A DNA stretch of 21,964 nucleotides from Verrucomicrobia bacterium UBA1200 (GTDB taxonomy: Bacteria; Verrucomicrobiota; Kiritimatiellia; RFP12; UBA1067), in assembly GCA_002309765.1 (NCBI GenBank), contig DBXY01000011.1:32429-54392 (forward strand). The letters are read 5' to 3'. The notes under the pieces were generated by a model. The model did no database searches. It was not told where the DNA came from and worked only from the letters and a program-made list of their open reading frames with translations. Numbering within the stretch: the first letter of the stretch is position 1; every line of letters begins with the position of its first letter. A program made the position numbers and the translations under genes. Shown one piece after another: positions 7,203 to 15,083 of the stretch.

Positions 7203-8087
7203 CTAAGTTCGAACGAAATCCACAATCCCGATCGCTTTCGGGACCACCTCGACCTGAATGGAACCGCGGCCGATAATGTCACCGTCCGCCTGTACCACCA
7301 CCGGCTTGCGGCATCTCACCAAGACGCTCTTCTGCGCGGACATCCTTTTGACAATGCGGTTGGCGCGCTCCGGGAAAAGCCAACGTTTAAGATAGTACCA
7401 AGGATACTCCAACGGCGATTTCATGCTCGCCACGCAAATGTCCAGCCGCCCGTCATCGGGCCGGATATCCGGCGCGTTCGGGTGAAGCACCCGCGCCAAT
7501 CCGCCGCAATTGGAAATCAGCACATCGGTCGCCATAAAGCCAACCGGCGACTCGCCGTCCACCGAAATCTGCAACGGAACGCGGCGCGATTCCAAAATTT
7601 TCCACAACGCCGTACCGGCGTAAGCGGTACGGCCAAACAGGGTTTTACCCAACCGCGAGGTTTCATCGATAGTGTCGGCGTTAACCCCCACCCCGGCGTT
7701 GAGCAAAAACAGCCGCCCGTTGATGCGCATCGCGTCTATCCGCGTGACCACCGCCGACGGATCTACCGCCAAATCGAAAGCTTCCGGCAAATCCAACGGC
7801 AGACCTAACTCCCGCGCCACCAGATTGCCGGTGCCAGCCGGGAAAATCGCCACCGGCACGCCGCAACCCTCCAAAGCCTGACTTACCGCCGCGACGGTGC
7901 CGTCACCGCCCATTGCCACGGCACGGTCGCAACCGGAACGGCACGCCTTGGCCACCTCGGAAATATCGCCGTCGCCGGGAACTTCGATTATATCGCATTC
8001 GGTATCCGGATGCCCGGAAACCAGTTCGTGCAAGCGGCGGCGCTTTAACGGATGGACTGTTGGAGAAACCACGATTTTAAGTTTCAC
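7203..8087 (-). CDS. diacylglycerol kinase-family lipid kinase
   Basis: The 294-residue product has the DAGK catalytic fold of the DagK/YegS/BmrU group. The nucleotide loop is VAMGGDGTVAAV with GGDGT at 60-64, and IFPAGTGNLVARELG follows at 81-95. The C-terminal half carries the usual beta-sandwich with GRLDICV. The family phosphorylates diacylglycerol or related lipids at the membrane surface using ATP. The substrate cannot be told from sequence. The start is GTG at 8087, with GGAGG 8 nt upstream, and it overlaps the stop of the HD-domain gene by 4 bp (GTGA), indicating translational coupling. Length is normal. Confidence 0.9.
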   Translation of the reverse strand: MKLKIVVSPTVHPLKRRRLHELVSGHPDTECDIIEVPGDGDISEVAKACRSGCDRAVAMGGDGTVAAVSQALEGCGVPVAIFPAGTGNLVARELGLPLDLPEAFDLAVDPSAVVTRIDAMRINGRLFLLNAGVGVNADTIDETSRLGKTLFGRTAYAGTALWKILESRRVPLQISVDGESPVGFMATDVLISNCGGLARVLHPNAPDIRPDDGRLDICVASMKSPLEYPWYYLKRWLFPERANRIVKRMSAQKSVLVRCRKPVVVQADGDIIGRGSIQVEVVPKAIGIVDFVRT

Positions 8088-8875
8088 CGGTCATTCCTCC
8101 CCAACACGCGATCCATTTCGTCCGAGACCAAGTCACACACCCGGTCCACCTCCGGGGAATCGCTCAACGACTTCATGAATCCGCGCCGGAACTCCAGCGC
8201 CCCGCGTTCGCGGGCAATCTCCAATGCGGTGCGGTAATGCAACCCGCCGTAAAGCCACCCCACCTGAATCAGCACAAAATCCGACAGACTCTTTATCCAG
8301 CTGTATTCCACCGGGCGTCCGGCGCAAACCGCCTCCACCACTTCGCTTGAAGGCGCGGCGTGAACCGGCAGCCCCCACGCGATTTCAGGATGCGACTCCA
8401 ATTCGCCGCCGGCCACGGCGTTTTCCAGCACCCGGAATATGTCCAGCTTGTCGGCGTCGCGAACCAGATGCGCCACCCGCTCAACCCGCGGCGGAAACCC
8501 GGCCGGCAGGGTCTTTCGATTGTGGCAGCGAACTGCGGTCAAAACGCACTCACGGTCCTCAGCAGGAAAACTGTCCAGCCAACCCAACCGCTCCACCACC
8601 TCGGCGCTGTATGCGGCATGATCCACCGACACCGCATCTCGGAAAGTCCGGTATTTTTTGAATTGGGCGTAACGCCCGGTATCGTGCAAAAGCGCCGCAA
8701 TCTCGCCCAGACGGAATTCGTCCTTGGCAAAACCCTCGCCGGACATAATGCGCCGCGCGCAGTCCACCACCGCCATGGTGTGGCCAAGCTTAAGCCGCAG
8801 CATCTCCTCCAGCTCTCCGGAACTGTCCCGGAAAGTGTCAACGTAAGCCTGATATTCGCGAAGCAGGTCGGTCAT
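8084..8875 (-). CDS. HD-domain phosphohydrolase
   Basis: A 263-residue cytoplasmic protein with an HD metal-dependent phosphohydrolase domain. The residues are H32 in LGHTMAVVDCA, H64-D65 in LLHDTGR, H86 in SVDHAAYSAEV, H118 in VRCHNRK, and D140/D142 in VRDADKLDIF. The extra histidines between the HD pair and the last aspartate suggest a two-metal form. Such proteins hydrolyse nucleotides or phosphoesters, and no substrate is assignable here. It follows the LpxC-like gene by 3 nt and overlaps the lipid kinase gene by 4 bp. The start ATG has only a weak ribosome site (GGAA), consistent with coupling to the upstream gene. Confidence 0.88.
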   Translation of the reverse strand: MTDLLREYQAYVDTFRDSSGELEEMLRLKLGHTMAVVDCARRIMSGEGFAKDEFRLGEIAALLHDTGRYAQFKKYRTFRDAVSVDHAAYSAEVVERLGWLDSFPAEDRECVLTAVRCHNRKTLPAGFPPRVERVAHLVRDADKLDIFRVLENAVAGGELESHPEIAWGLPVHAAPSSEVVEAVCAGRPVEYSWIKSLSDFVLIQVGWLYGGLHYRTALEIARERGALEFRRGFMKSLSDSPEVDRVCDLVSDEMDRVLGRNDR

Positions 8876-8878
8876 GCG

Positions 8879-9925
8879 CTATTCCAACGGAACCAGCAGA
8901 TGATGCTTCTCCATCAACCCGACCGCCCGCACGTCAAGGGTGTGCCCGGCGCGATAAGAGACCACGCGTCCAACGAACCGTCCGCGGTCGATCAGCGCGA
9001 TCGCCGCCAGCAAGTCCAACGTGGCGCGGTGCCACACCGGTTCCAGCGCTTTACCGCCGCCCGGCATCACGAAACGCGGTTCCCCGTGGAACTTGCGCTT
9101 GCCGTGGATAAGAATATTGTCCCGTGTGTAGCCGAGGTTGCGCATATCCGCCATCAACCACCCCACGGTCTTAACCGTCAGCATTTGCGAGAACGAAGCG
9201 TTGGTACGCGCGAACGCCCCGTGCTTGAAGTTTTTGGGGGTCAAGTCAAACACAATGCGCTGCTTGCCGATTACCGACGGGAAATCGATCGCGCAGTCCA
9301 TCCGCAGTTTCTTCTCGCCGTTTTCCGGCGGCAGAAAAGTTAGAAAATCCCCGCGGTCGCCGCCGAAGGTCACCGGCTCGCTTACCGTCACATAACGCGC
9401 CGGCTCGTCCCGTTCCACGATACCGGCGGACTCAACAGCCTCCACCAGATCCAAACTGCTGCGGTTGAACAGCGGCGGATCCCCGGAGTTGGTACTGATC
9501 ACCAAATCGTCCACCCCCATCCCCAACCGCAGCGCGATGATGTGTTCCGCCATGCGCAGATAGTTGTGGGGATTGCCGCTGCGCAGCACAATGTTGCGCG
9601 CCGAAGTCCAGACGTTACGGATGGAAACCCGGGTCATCAGCTGCTCATCGAGATCGGTGCGGTCGATCCACCAACCCGGATCGTCGGACGGGCAAAAGGT
9701 CAGCGTACGCTGCGCCCGCCCGTAGAAAGTGCCCGGGCCGGTAACCGAACGGGAACCGCCCAACGTGGTACGGCGCGGGGAGTAACCGGTGTCGCCATCG
9801 CAAAGGTCGACCTCGTCAACCGGCTGCGCCGCAAAGCGGTCATAGGCCGACCGCACCGCGTCAACCGTACCCAACAACACCCGCCCTATCGGATAGGTGA
9901 ACTCTTTTTCCATAACTCTGGACAT
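8879..9925 (-). CDS. divergent LpxC-like protein (UDP-3-O-acyl-GlcNAc deacetylase family)
   Basis: The 348-residue protein aligns with LpxC from about residue 51. Matches are GPGTFYGRAQRTL, then AEHIIALRLGMGVDDL carrying the E127-H128 pair, CAIDFPSVIGKQRIVFDLTP, ART at 239-241, and AGHTLD with H328. LpxC removes the acetyl group that commits UDP-GlcNAc to lipid A. Two things are odd. The zinc helix reads EPVWHRATLDLLAAIAL, so the metal His (299) and Asp (304) are five residues apart rather than four. The position of the usual GD aspartate is alanine. There is also a roughly 50-residue N-terminal extension. An alternative start is the ATG at 9913. It may be the organism's only LpxC with drift, or a paralogue. 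No other lpx gene is in the window. The gene is 9 nt after the thioredoxin-like gene. Confidence 0.8.
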   Translation of the reverse strand: MSRVMEKEFTYPIGRVLLGTVDAVRSAYDRFAAQPVDEVDLCDGDTGYSPRRTTLGGSRSVTGPGTFYGRAQRTLTFCPSDDPGWWIDRTDLDEQLMTRVSIRNVWTSARNIVLRSGNPHNYLRMAEHIIALRLGMGVDDLVISTNSGDPPLFNRSSLDLVEAVESAGIVERDEPARYVTVSEPVTFGGDRGDFLTFLPPENGEKKLRMDCAIDFPSVIGKQRIVFDLTPKNFKHGAFARTNASFSQMLTVKTVGWLMADMRNLGYTRDNILIHGKRKFHGEPRFVMPGGGKALEPVWHRATLDLLAAIALIDRGRFVGRVVSYRAGHTLDVRAVGLMEKHHLLVPLE

Positions 9926-9934
9926 CTCCAGCGG

Positions 9935-10807
9935 TTACTTTTTCACCTCGTAACCCGCTTTGGTTAGAGCTTCCTCGCAGAACTTCACATACGAAGCCGC
10001 GCCGCCGGGCCGGTAGCCGATCTTGGTTTTCACCTGACCGTCAGCGTTCATAATCACCGCCGTCGGATAGCTCATCACACCGAGCTTGTTGCGCAGCGCG
10101 GTGTTGGTTTTCTTCTGAGCGAGATCCAGCTTTACGGTGCGCGGGAAATCCACCTTGAGCAGCACCAGATTCTTTTCCGCGAAGTCTTTGAACTCCTGGG
10201 AGGACAAAATCTCGCTTTCCAACTTTTTGCACATCATCCCGCCGTCAGACTCGGTGAAGAGCGCAAAAATCGGCAATTTGTTTTCTTTCGCGTCGGCCTG
10301 CGCGTCTTCGAGACTCTCCAGCCATCCGGAGCTTTTCGAAGCCGGCTCTTTCGGCTGATACCCGGCCTGCTTCAACAAACTCGTGCAGCGCTCGACGTAT
10401 GCCGCGCCGCCGCCTTTTAGGTAGCCGGTCTTGCCTTTAACCGCGCCCTCGCTGTCGAGGATCAGCACCGTAGGATAGCCGGAAACCTTGTACTGTTTAC
10501 CCAGCTCCTCATTACGGCGGCGAACCTTGTCAGACTGCTTGGAGTTATGCGGAAAGTCCGCCTTGAAAAGGATGAAGTTGGCGTTGGCGAAATTGGAAAA
10601 CTCCTTTGTCGAGAGAACCTCTTTCTCCAATTTAATGCACCACGGGCACCAATCGGAACCAGTGAAAAGCGCAAAAATCGGAATGTTCTTCTCCTTAGAC
10701 TCGGCCAAAGCCTTGTCCATATCTTCCAACCAAGCCGTCTTTGCGGACGCGCCCAAAACGAACGCCAGCATTAACGCGCAACCGACAAAACTTTTCTTTC
10801 TCGCCAT
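9935..10807 (-). CDS. exported tandem thioredoxin-fold protein
   Basis: The 290-residue product has a signal peptide (KK, hydrophobic core, likely cut after ASA at 22) and two homologous thioredoxin-like domains. The first (about 24-150) has WCPWC at 53-57 and a cis-Pro in GYPT (112). The second (about 161-288) repeats the same order (PIFALFTESD, then GGMMC, DFP, SYPT), but its first active cysteine is Gly190 and only C193 remains. Domain 1 could act as a periplasmic thiol-disulfide enzyme and domain 2 as a binding or monothiol module. I chose ATG 10807, with GAGG 8 nt upstream, because it opens directly into the signal peptide. A longer frame to 10861 would run into ilvC. The gene is 34 nt after ilvC. 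Confidence 0.85.
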   Translation of the reverse strand: MARKKSFVGCALMLAFVLGASAKTAWLEDMDKALAESKEKNIPIFALFTGSDWCPWCIKLEKEVLSTKEFSNFANANFILFKADFPHNSKQSDKVRRRNEELGKQYKVSGYPTVLILDSEGAVKGKTGYLKGGGAAYVERCTSLLKQAGYQPKEPASKSSGWLESLEDAQADAKENKLPIFALFTESDGGMMCKKLESEILSSQEFKDFAEKNLVLLKVDFPRTVKLDLAQKKTNTALRNKLGVMSYPTAVIMNADGQVKTKIGYRPGGAASYVKFCEEALTKAGYEVKK

Positions 10808-10841
10808 AACCAACCTCACCTTTCCGCGGTTTATTCCGTCT

Positions 10842-11948
10842 TTAGTTTTTGGCGCGGCCACCGGTACCGGCAGCGCTGCCGGCGCCTTCTTTGGCCTTCT
10901 CGTGCGGACGCAGCGAACGAACCGCCGCGCCAGCGCGCCAAAGCTCGGACTCGCGCATTTCCTTGAGTTCCGCGTCCAGCTTCTCCTTGTAATCGGGAGC
11001 GCCGCAAACGCGGATTACGCGGCGGGCCTCTTTCTGGGATTTCACCGCGTCATAAAGTTTCTTGAACACCGGCAGGGTCGCTTTCTTAAACTGCCCCTTC
11101 CAATCCAACGCGCCGCGCTGGGCGGTGGTGGAGCAGTTGGAATACATCCAATCCATGCCGTTCTCGTCCACCAAGCGGATCAGGCTCTGCGTCAACTCTT
11201 CCACGGTCTCGTTGAAAGCCTCGGAAGGGCTGTGCCCGTTGGTGCGGAGCACCTGATACTGGGCTTCGATGATTCCCGCCAAAGCGCCCATCAGCACACC
11301 GCGCTCGCCGGTAAGGTCGGAGGTGACTTCAAACTCGAACGTGGTCGGGAAGAGGTAACCGGAACCCACGCCGATACCAATCGCCAACGTGCGGTCCAAC
11401 GCGCGTCCCGTGGCGTCGTGCGCCACCGCGAAACTGGAGTTGATCCCCGCGCCGTTGAGGAAATTGCGGCGAACGTTAAGTCCTGACCCCTTGGGAGCCA
11501 CCATGATCACATCCACATCGTCAGCGGGCTTAACCTTGGTGAGCTTGTTGTAAACATAGCCGAAACCGTGGGAAAAATACAACGCTTTGCCGGCGGTCAT
11601 GAAGGGCTTGACGCGCTGCCAGACTTCCCGAACCGACGCATCGCTGGTCAGCATCATCACAATCGTGCCGCGCTTCGCCGCCTCTTCAATCTCAAACAGC
11701 GTCTTGCCGGGCACCCACCCGTCCTTGATCGCGCGCTTCCAGTTGCTGTTGGGGGCGGAAGATTTGCGCTGCCCGATGATGACGTTAAAACCGTTGTCGC
11801 GAAGATTCAACGACTGTGCCGGCCCCTGGACTCCGTAGCCGATAACCGCAATCGTCTCGTCCTTTAGAGTCTTCAACGCCTTTTTCAAGGGGTACTCTTT
11901 ACGAGTGACGATGTTCTCAATAACGCCGCCAAAGTCAATCTTAGCCAT
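10842..11948 (-). CDS. ilvC: ketol-acid reductoisomerase
   Basis: A class I-sized KARI (368 residues) that converts acetolactate to dihydroxyisovalerate with NAD(P)H, the second step of branched-chain amino acid synthesis. Visible features are the dinucleotide loop AVIGYGVQGPAQSLNLRDNG (34-53), the SHGFG motif (126-130), first-metal ligands D211 and E215 in SDLTGERG, second-metal ligands E247 and E251 in SEAFNETVEELTQS, and CSTTAQRGALDW. The overall match is to the Bacteroidota/PVC-like subtype. After the usual end at SLRP there are about 18 extra Gly/Ala/Lys-rich residues. The ATG at 11948 has AGGAG about 8 nt upstream. A longer in-frame start at 11999 lacks support. A good promoter with an overlying palindrome lies upstream. 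Confidence 0.95.
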   Translation of the reverse strand: MAKIDFGGVIENIVTRKEYPLKKALKTLKDETIAVIGYGVQGPAQSLNLRDNGFNVIIGQRKSSAPNSNWKRAIKDGWVPGKTLFEIEEAAKRGTIVMMLTSDASVREVWQRVKPFMTAGKALYFSHGFGYVYNKLTKVKPADDVDVIMVAPKGSGLNVRRNFLNGAGINSSFAVAHDATGRALDRTLAIGIGVGSGYLFPTTFEFEVTSDLTGERGVLMGALAGIIEAQYQVLRTNGHSPSEAFNETVEELTQSLIRLVDENGMDWMYSNCSTTAQRGALDWKGQFKKATLPVFKKLYDAVKSQKEARRVIRVCGAPDYKEKLDAELKEMRESELWRAGAAVRSLRPHEKAKEGAGSAAGTGGRAKN

Positions 11949-12024
11949 TTTGCAATCTCCTAGTTTTGCGCCTTTTCCGCGATCCCGATTCCGGCACAAG
12001 CCAAAACCCTGCGGAAATCAATTT

Positions 12025-12040
12025 GAAATGATATCATTTC
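12025..12040. promoter_or_regulatory. perfect 16-bp palindrome (operator candidate)
   Basis: GAAATGATATCATTTC is its own reverse complement. It overlaps the -10 box of the ilvC promoter, where a dimeric repressor could block RNA polymerase. The sequence is seen directly and the regulatory role is inference. I cannot name the regulator. Confidence 0.5.
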
Positions 12041-12056
12041 CAAAAGCAAAAGCCAA
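12028..12056 (-). promoter_or_regulatory. sigma70-type promoter of ilvC
   Basis: On the minus strand, -35 TTGGCT (12056-12051, 4/6) is followed by exactly 17 nt and -10 TATCAT (12033-12028, 5/6). Transcription would start about 12021, leaving a leader of roughly 70 nt before ilvC. The stretch is the most AT-rich part of the ilvC upstream region. Confidence 0.6.
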
Positions 12057-12133
12057 TACCAAATTTTCCAATCATTTTCGCCAGCGAGCGACGAGTGAAT
12101 ACCAGTGACGAATCAACGGTCAAACCGTCGAAC

Positions 12134-12278
12134 CAATTTGATCAACGTAACTTTTTTAGCCGCAAAGATCGCATAGGTCGCAAAGAAGAGCCGTTAACGG
12201 TAAACTGTCCAACCGTCAAACTACCTAACCGTCAAACTACCTAACTGTCAAACCGTCAAACTGTCAAACCGTCAAACG
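12134..12278 (+). repeat. dispersed repeat, copy C (long, with tandem tail)
   Basis: It opens CAATTTGATCAACGTAACTT, has a T-run, then TTTAGCCGCAAAG and a degenerate GCATAGGTCGCAAAG. A CCGTTAACGG palindrome (12191-12200) and GTAAAC follow, then a tail of about eight 9- to 10-bp units of AAC(C/T)GTCAA with two ACTACCTAACCG interruptions. It ends 5 bp from the stop codon of the gene at 12283-15066. Confidence 0.8.
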
Positions 12279-12282
12279 TCCT

Positions 12283-15066
12283 CTAGAACCCGATTGACAT
12301 TTCGCCTTTTGCTCGTCCGGGGAGGTCGATAACCAAGACGCGTCGGTCGGCAAGATATTCAAAGGCCAAGGCTTGGCCATCCAGCGTGACGGCGGTCGGA
12401 CGGTCGAGTCGCGTGACTACCGCCTTTACCGGCGATTCGGGCCAAACCGCAACGCGGCAGCGCAGTACCCCGCTCTTTACCGGCAACGCTTCGGAGTTGC
12501 CCGGAAGGTGGAGCAGCGACGGGGCACGGTCGGTTCCGTATAGAAGCGCACGGAGGGAATAGAACGGCATCCCGACCAATTCGGCCAGGTTTTCCTGCAC
12601 CGTTCCGGGGTTGATCGGAATGGGAAAACGTTCCTGACGCATCAGGTTCCACGAATCGGGGAGAAGCCCGACGAAACCGGGTTCCTCCGCCGTATGGTTC
12701 TGCCGTACCCCCGAAGCCGTGATTCCGGCGGCTATCGTGCGCCAATATTCGGACTCTTCCGCCTCCGGCACGATCCGGGCCAAGTCCCAAAGCGCCGACG
12801 AATAAACCAACCCACACCATTGTACGGGACGCCCGATCCAATTCGGAGCCACCCAATGCGTAGCCCCCATAACTCCGCACGTCGCATAGCGGCCGACCGG
12901 ATCCTCGGATTGCCCCGGTTCCAGCGGCGGCGGAACCAGATAGACCATCGAAAGTCCGGTGTACGCCCAGTAACGCGCCTCGCGAAGATAGGCGGGGTCA
13001 GGTTTCAGCTGATATGCGAGCGTATAGGAACGGACAAGGTGGGCGGACGCCATTATGTCGGGAGTGTGCAGCGGCATCTCCCAAGGTTGCGCCCCGCGCG
13101 GCACCGTGCCGCGATAGAGCGCGGTGACCTTATCGACTATCGCCAGAGTTTTCGAAATCTCCGCCTCGTCTCCGCTCCAAACCGCGTTGCGGAGTAGTCC
13201 GCTAAGCACCATCGAAGAGTAACCGTTGCAATGGTCGGACCCGAGCGTGGAGCCGAAATCCGCCTTCCCCTCCGGAGCTTTCCAAATCCGCTTGCCGCTG
13301 GAGAACCAGCCGTTGGCGCTTTTCATATCCCGGCTTCTCCGCTCCAACGCCGCCGGGATATCGCCCGCGACCAGCTCGGGGGCGGGACGGCGGACGTGCG
13401 AAACACCCGAAACGCCCACCTCCGGCTTGGGAATGGCGGCAAGCATTTCGTTGGCGGTATCGCGAAGCCGGGCAACCAGCGTGGCAGAGTTCGGGACGCC
13501 GGCGCGGTTTGACAAAAAGCCTCCGGCCGGATCGAGCGCCGACGCAAGATACAGCATCAGCACCGGGGCGTCCGAAACGAGATTAGACTTGAAGTGCCCG
13601 CCAATCGCGTGCTTGACCTTCAAACCCTCGCGGATTTCCGAATCGAGCCACCCGCTGGCAAGCTGCGCAAGAGAAGCGGCTTGGTCGATACGGTCCGGCG
13701 GGGGAAGCACATCCTTGGTGATGCAAACCTTAATCGCGTCCGCGACGTTATTCCCTCCCCCGGTGCTGAGCGTCACGGAATGCGAAGCCCCGGAAAACGG
13801 CATCGGCGTGTAAAGGCTTAATTCCGACTCCGGACGCGCCTCCCCCACCGCCGGCGCCCAAAACGCGAGCAGATGCCCGCCGCTTTTGAAAACCCGGTCC
13901 GGGGTGTCGAAAACCGTCGCGAAAGGATGGGGCCGGCCAGGTCGCGCGCAAGTGTTATCGACCAGCTGATTCCACTCCGCCGCCAACCAGTTTTTTTCAT
14001 CGGTGAAAACCGCGAGCGGGGCGCTAAAACGGTATTCCGCCGAAATAAGACGGTTGTACTCTTCCGTAAAAATCTCTTTCTTGTTGGACGAGGGTTCGTC
14101 CTCCAGATACTCCACCCCTGCCAGCATCGCCTGGCGTTTGTGTCCGCCGGAACCGCGGTCGATAAAAAGCGTGAGCGCCGGCACATGCAGTATCGACGCT
14201 TTCGCGCCCGCGATTGCGGGATTGAATTTGATTTGGGTAGATATCTCCAAAGCGCGGCGGTTCTTAACCGGGGTAAACCTCCGGTTAAGTTCCCAATCGT
14301 TTCCGTCAGCGTCTTTCATCCGGGCGACGGTTCTCAATCCCATGCCGACACGGACGACTTGCGCCTTGGCGGTTGACCAATCTAGAGAACGAACATTTTT
14401 GGATCGGTCAACATAAACAAACTGATCATTGGGGTTACCCTCGACCGTCTTGCCGCGGGAGGAAAACCGGAACGCGCCGATACGGTTGAAATCGTGGCGC
14501 AAATCCCAGTTGTCGCCATTGAGGATAGCCGCGGACGCGGGCAGTTCCAACGGCGGCGGCGTTGCCGGGGAACAAGTCCACAGCGGGACGTGGAATTTCA
14601 CCGCCAACCCCTTGACCGTAAACGAACCGGATACCCCGGGCGGGTCAAGGCGCAAACTGCACGGGCCGCTGCCGCAAAACGGAACCGGCACTTCGGTCTC
14701 GAAGCGCGAGTACGGCGGTTTGCCAACGGCCTGAAGATGGCAGGAATCGGCCTGGTTGAAAGGCTTCTTCCCGAATGAATAAAAAAGCTGCCAAGAGTTC
14801 GCGCACTCGGTTGGCTCACAAGTCATAATCACGGTCATGTGCTTGGTATTATCCGGCGCGGTCGGGAACTGCACTTTGGTATTGATGAACCACGGGTCCT
14901 CGTCGGTAACCGTAAACGAAAGCCCGCGTTCCGAAGACGCCACATCCTTTACATGATGAGGGCTGCCCCAATCGTGCGGCCGGGTAAAATCCGCCACCGG
15001 GATTTCAGAGCCGCGCGCCGCAGATAAAAACGCCAAACTGCAAACCAGACAAACCAAAAACTTCAT
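12283..15066 (-). CDS. large exported protein of unknown function, possibly an alpha/alpha-toroid carbohydrate-active protein
   Basis: The 927-residue protein starts with a signal peptide (MKF, hydrophobic core, cut near SAARG at 15-19). I do not recognise a named family. The first 450 residues look like beta-sandwich domains, rich in Trp, Pro and Gly. The next 400 look like a helical toroid, with aromatic and acidic patches such as LGSDHCNGYSSMVLSGL (about 610-626), the segment around PNWIGRPVQWCG (about 745), and PDSWNLMRQERFP. The last 90 form a small beta domain. This plan recalls polysaccharide lyases and six-hairpin hydrolases, but no catalytic signature confirms it. The start ATG has AGAGGG upstream. 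It follows the giant repeat protein by 68 nt, across a terminator, with no separate promoter seen. It could process or bind the polymer that protein contacts. Confidence 0.7.
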   Translation of the reverse strand: MKFLVCLVCSLAFLSAARGSEIPVADFTRPHDWGSPHHVKDVASSERGLSFTVTDEDPWFINTKVQFPTAPDNTKHMTVIMTCEPTECANSWQLFYSFGKKPFNQADSCHLQAVGKPPYSRFETEVPVPFCGSGPCSLRLDPPGVSGSFTVKGLAVKFHVPLWTCSPATPPPLELPASAAILNGDNWDLRHDFNRIGAFRFSSRGKTVEGNPNDQFVYVDRSKNVRSLDWSTAKAQVVRVGMGLRTVARMKDADGNDWELNRRFTPVKNRRALEISTQIKFNPAIAGAKASILHVPALTLFIDRGSGGHKRQAMLAGVEYLEDEPSSNKKEIFTEEYNRLISAEYRFSAPLAVFTDEKNWLAAEWNQLVDNTCARPGRPHPFATVFDTPDRVFKSGGHLLAFWAPAVGEARPESELSLYTPMPFSGASHSVTLSTGGGNNVADAIKVCITKDVLPPPDRIDQAASLAQLASGWLDSEIREGLKVKHAIGGHFKSNLVSDAPVLMLYLASALDPAGGFLSNRAGVPNSATLVARLRDTANEMLAAIPKPEVGVSGVSHVRRPAPELVAGDIPAALERRSRDMKSANGWFSSGKRIWKAPEGKADFGSTLGSDHCNGYSSMVLSGLLRNAVWSGDEAEISKTLAIVDKVTALYRGTVPRGAQPWEMPLHTPDIMASAHLVRSYTLAYQLKPDPAYLREARYWAYTGLSMVYLVPPPLEPGQSEDPVGRYATCGVMGATHWVAPNWIGRPVQWCGLVYSSALWDLARIVPEAEESEYWRTIAAGITASGVRQNHTAEEPGFVGLLPDSWNLMRQERFPIPINPGTVQENLAELVGMPFYSLRALLYGTDRAPSLLHLPGNSEALPVKSGVLRCRVAVWPESPVKAVVTRLDRPTAVTLDGQALAFEYLADRRVLVIDLPGRAKGEMSIGF

Positions 15067-15083
15067 ACCGAATCCCTCTTGTT

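Larger units (their letters stand above)
11949..12282. other. intergenic region upstream of ilvC
   Basis: These 334 bases hold no gene. From the ilvC side they contain an 80-nt leader, a promoter with a palindromic operator candidate (12025-12056), a spacer, and copy C of the dispersed repeat, which reaches to within 5 bp of the stop codon of the upstream secreted-protein gene. No poly-T terminator was seen for that upstream gene. Confidence 0.7.

Noticed and set aside
10808..10861. Longer N-terminus of the thioredoxin-like protein
   Set aside because: It would overlap the end of ilvC and place 18 charged residues before a clear signal peptide. The ATG at 10807 has its own ribosome site.
10488..11486. 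Plus-strand open frame across ilvC and the thioredoxin gene
   Set aside because: It crosses two confident genes on the other strand and has no recognisable domain.
12199..12278. CCGTCAAA tandem units as a CRISPR array
   Set aside because: Units are only 9-10 bp, directly adjacent, with no unique spacers and no cas genes nearby.
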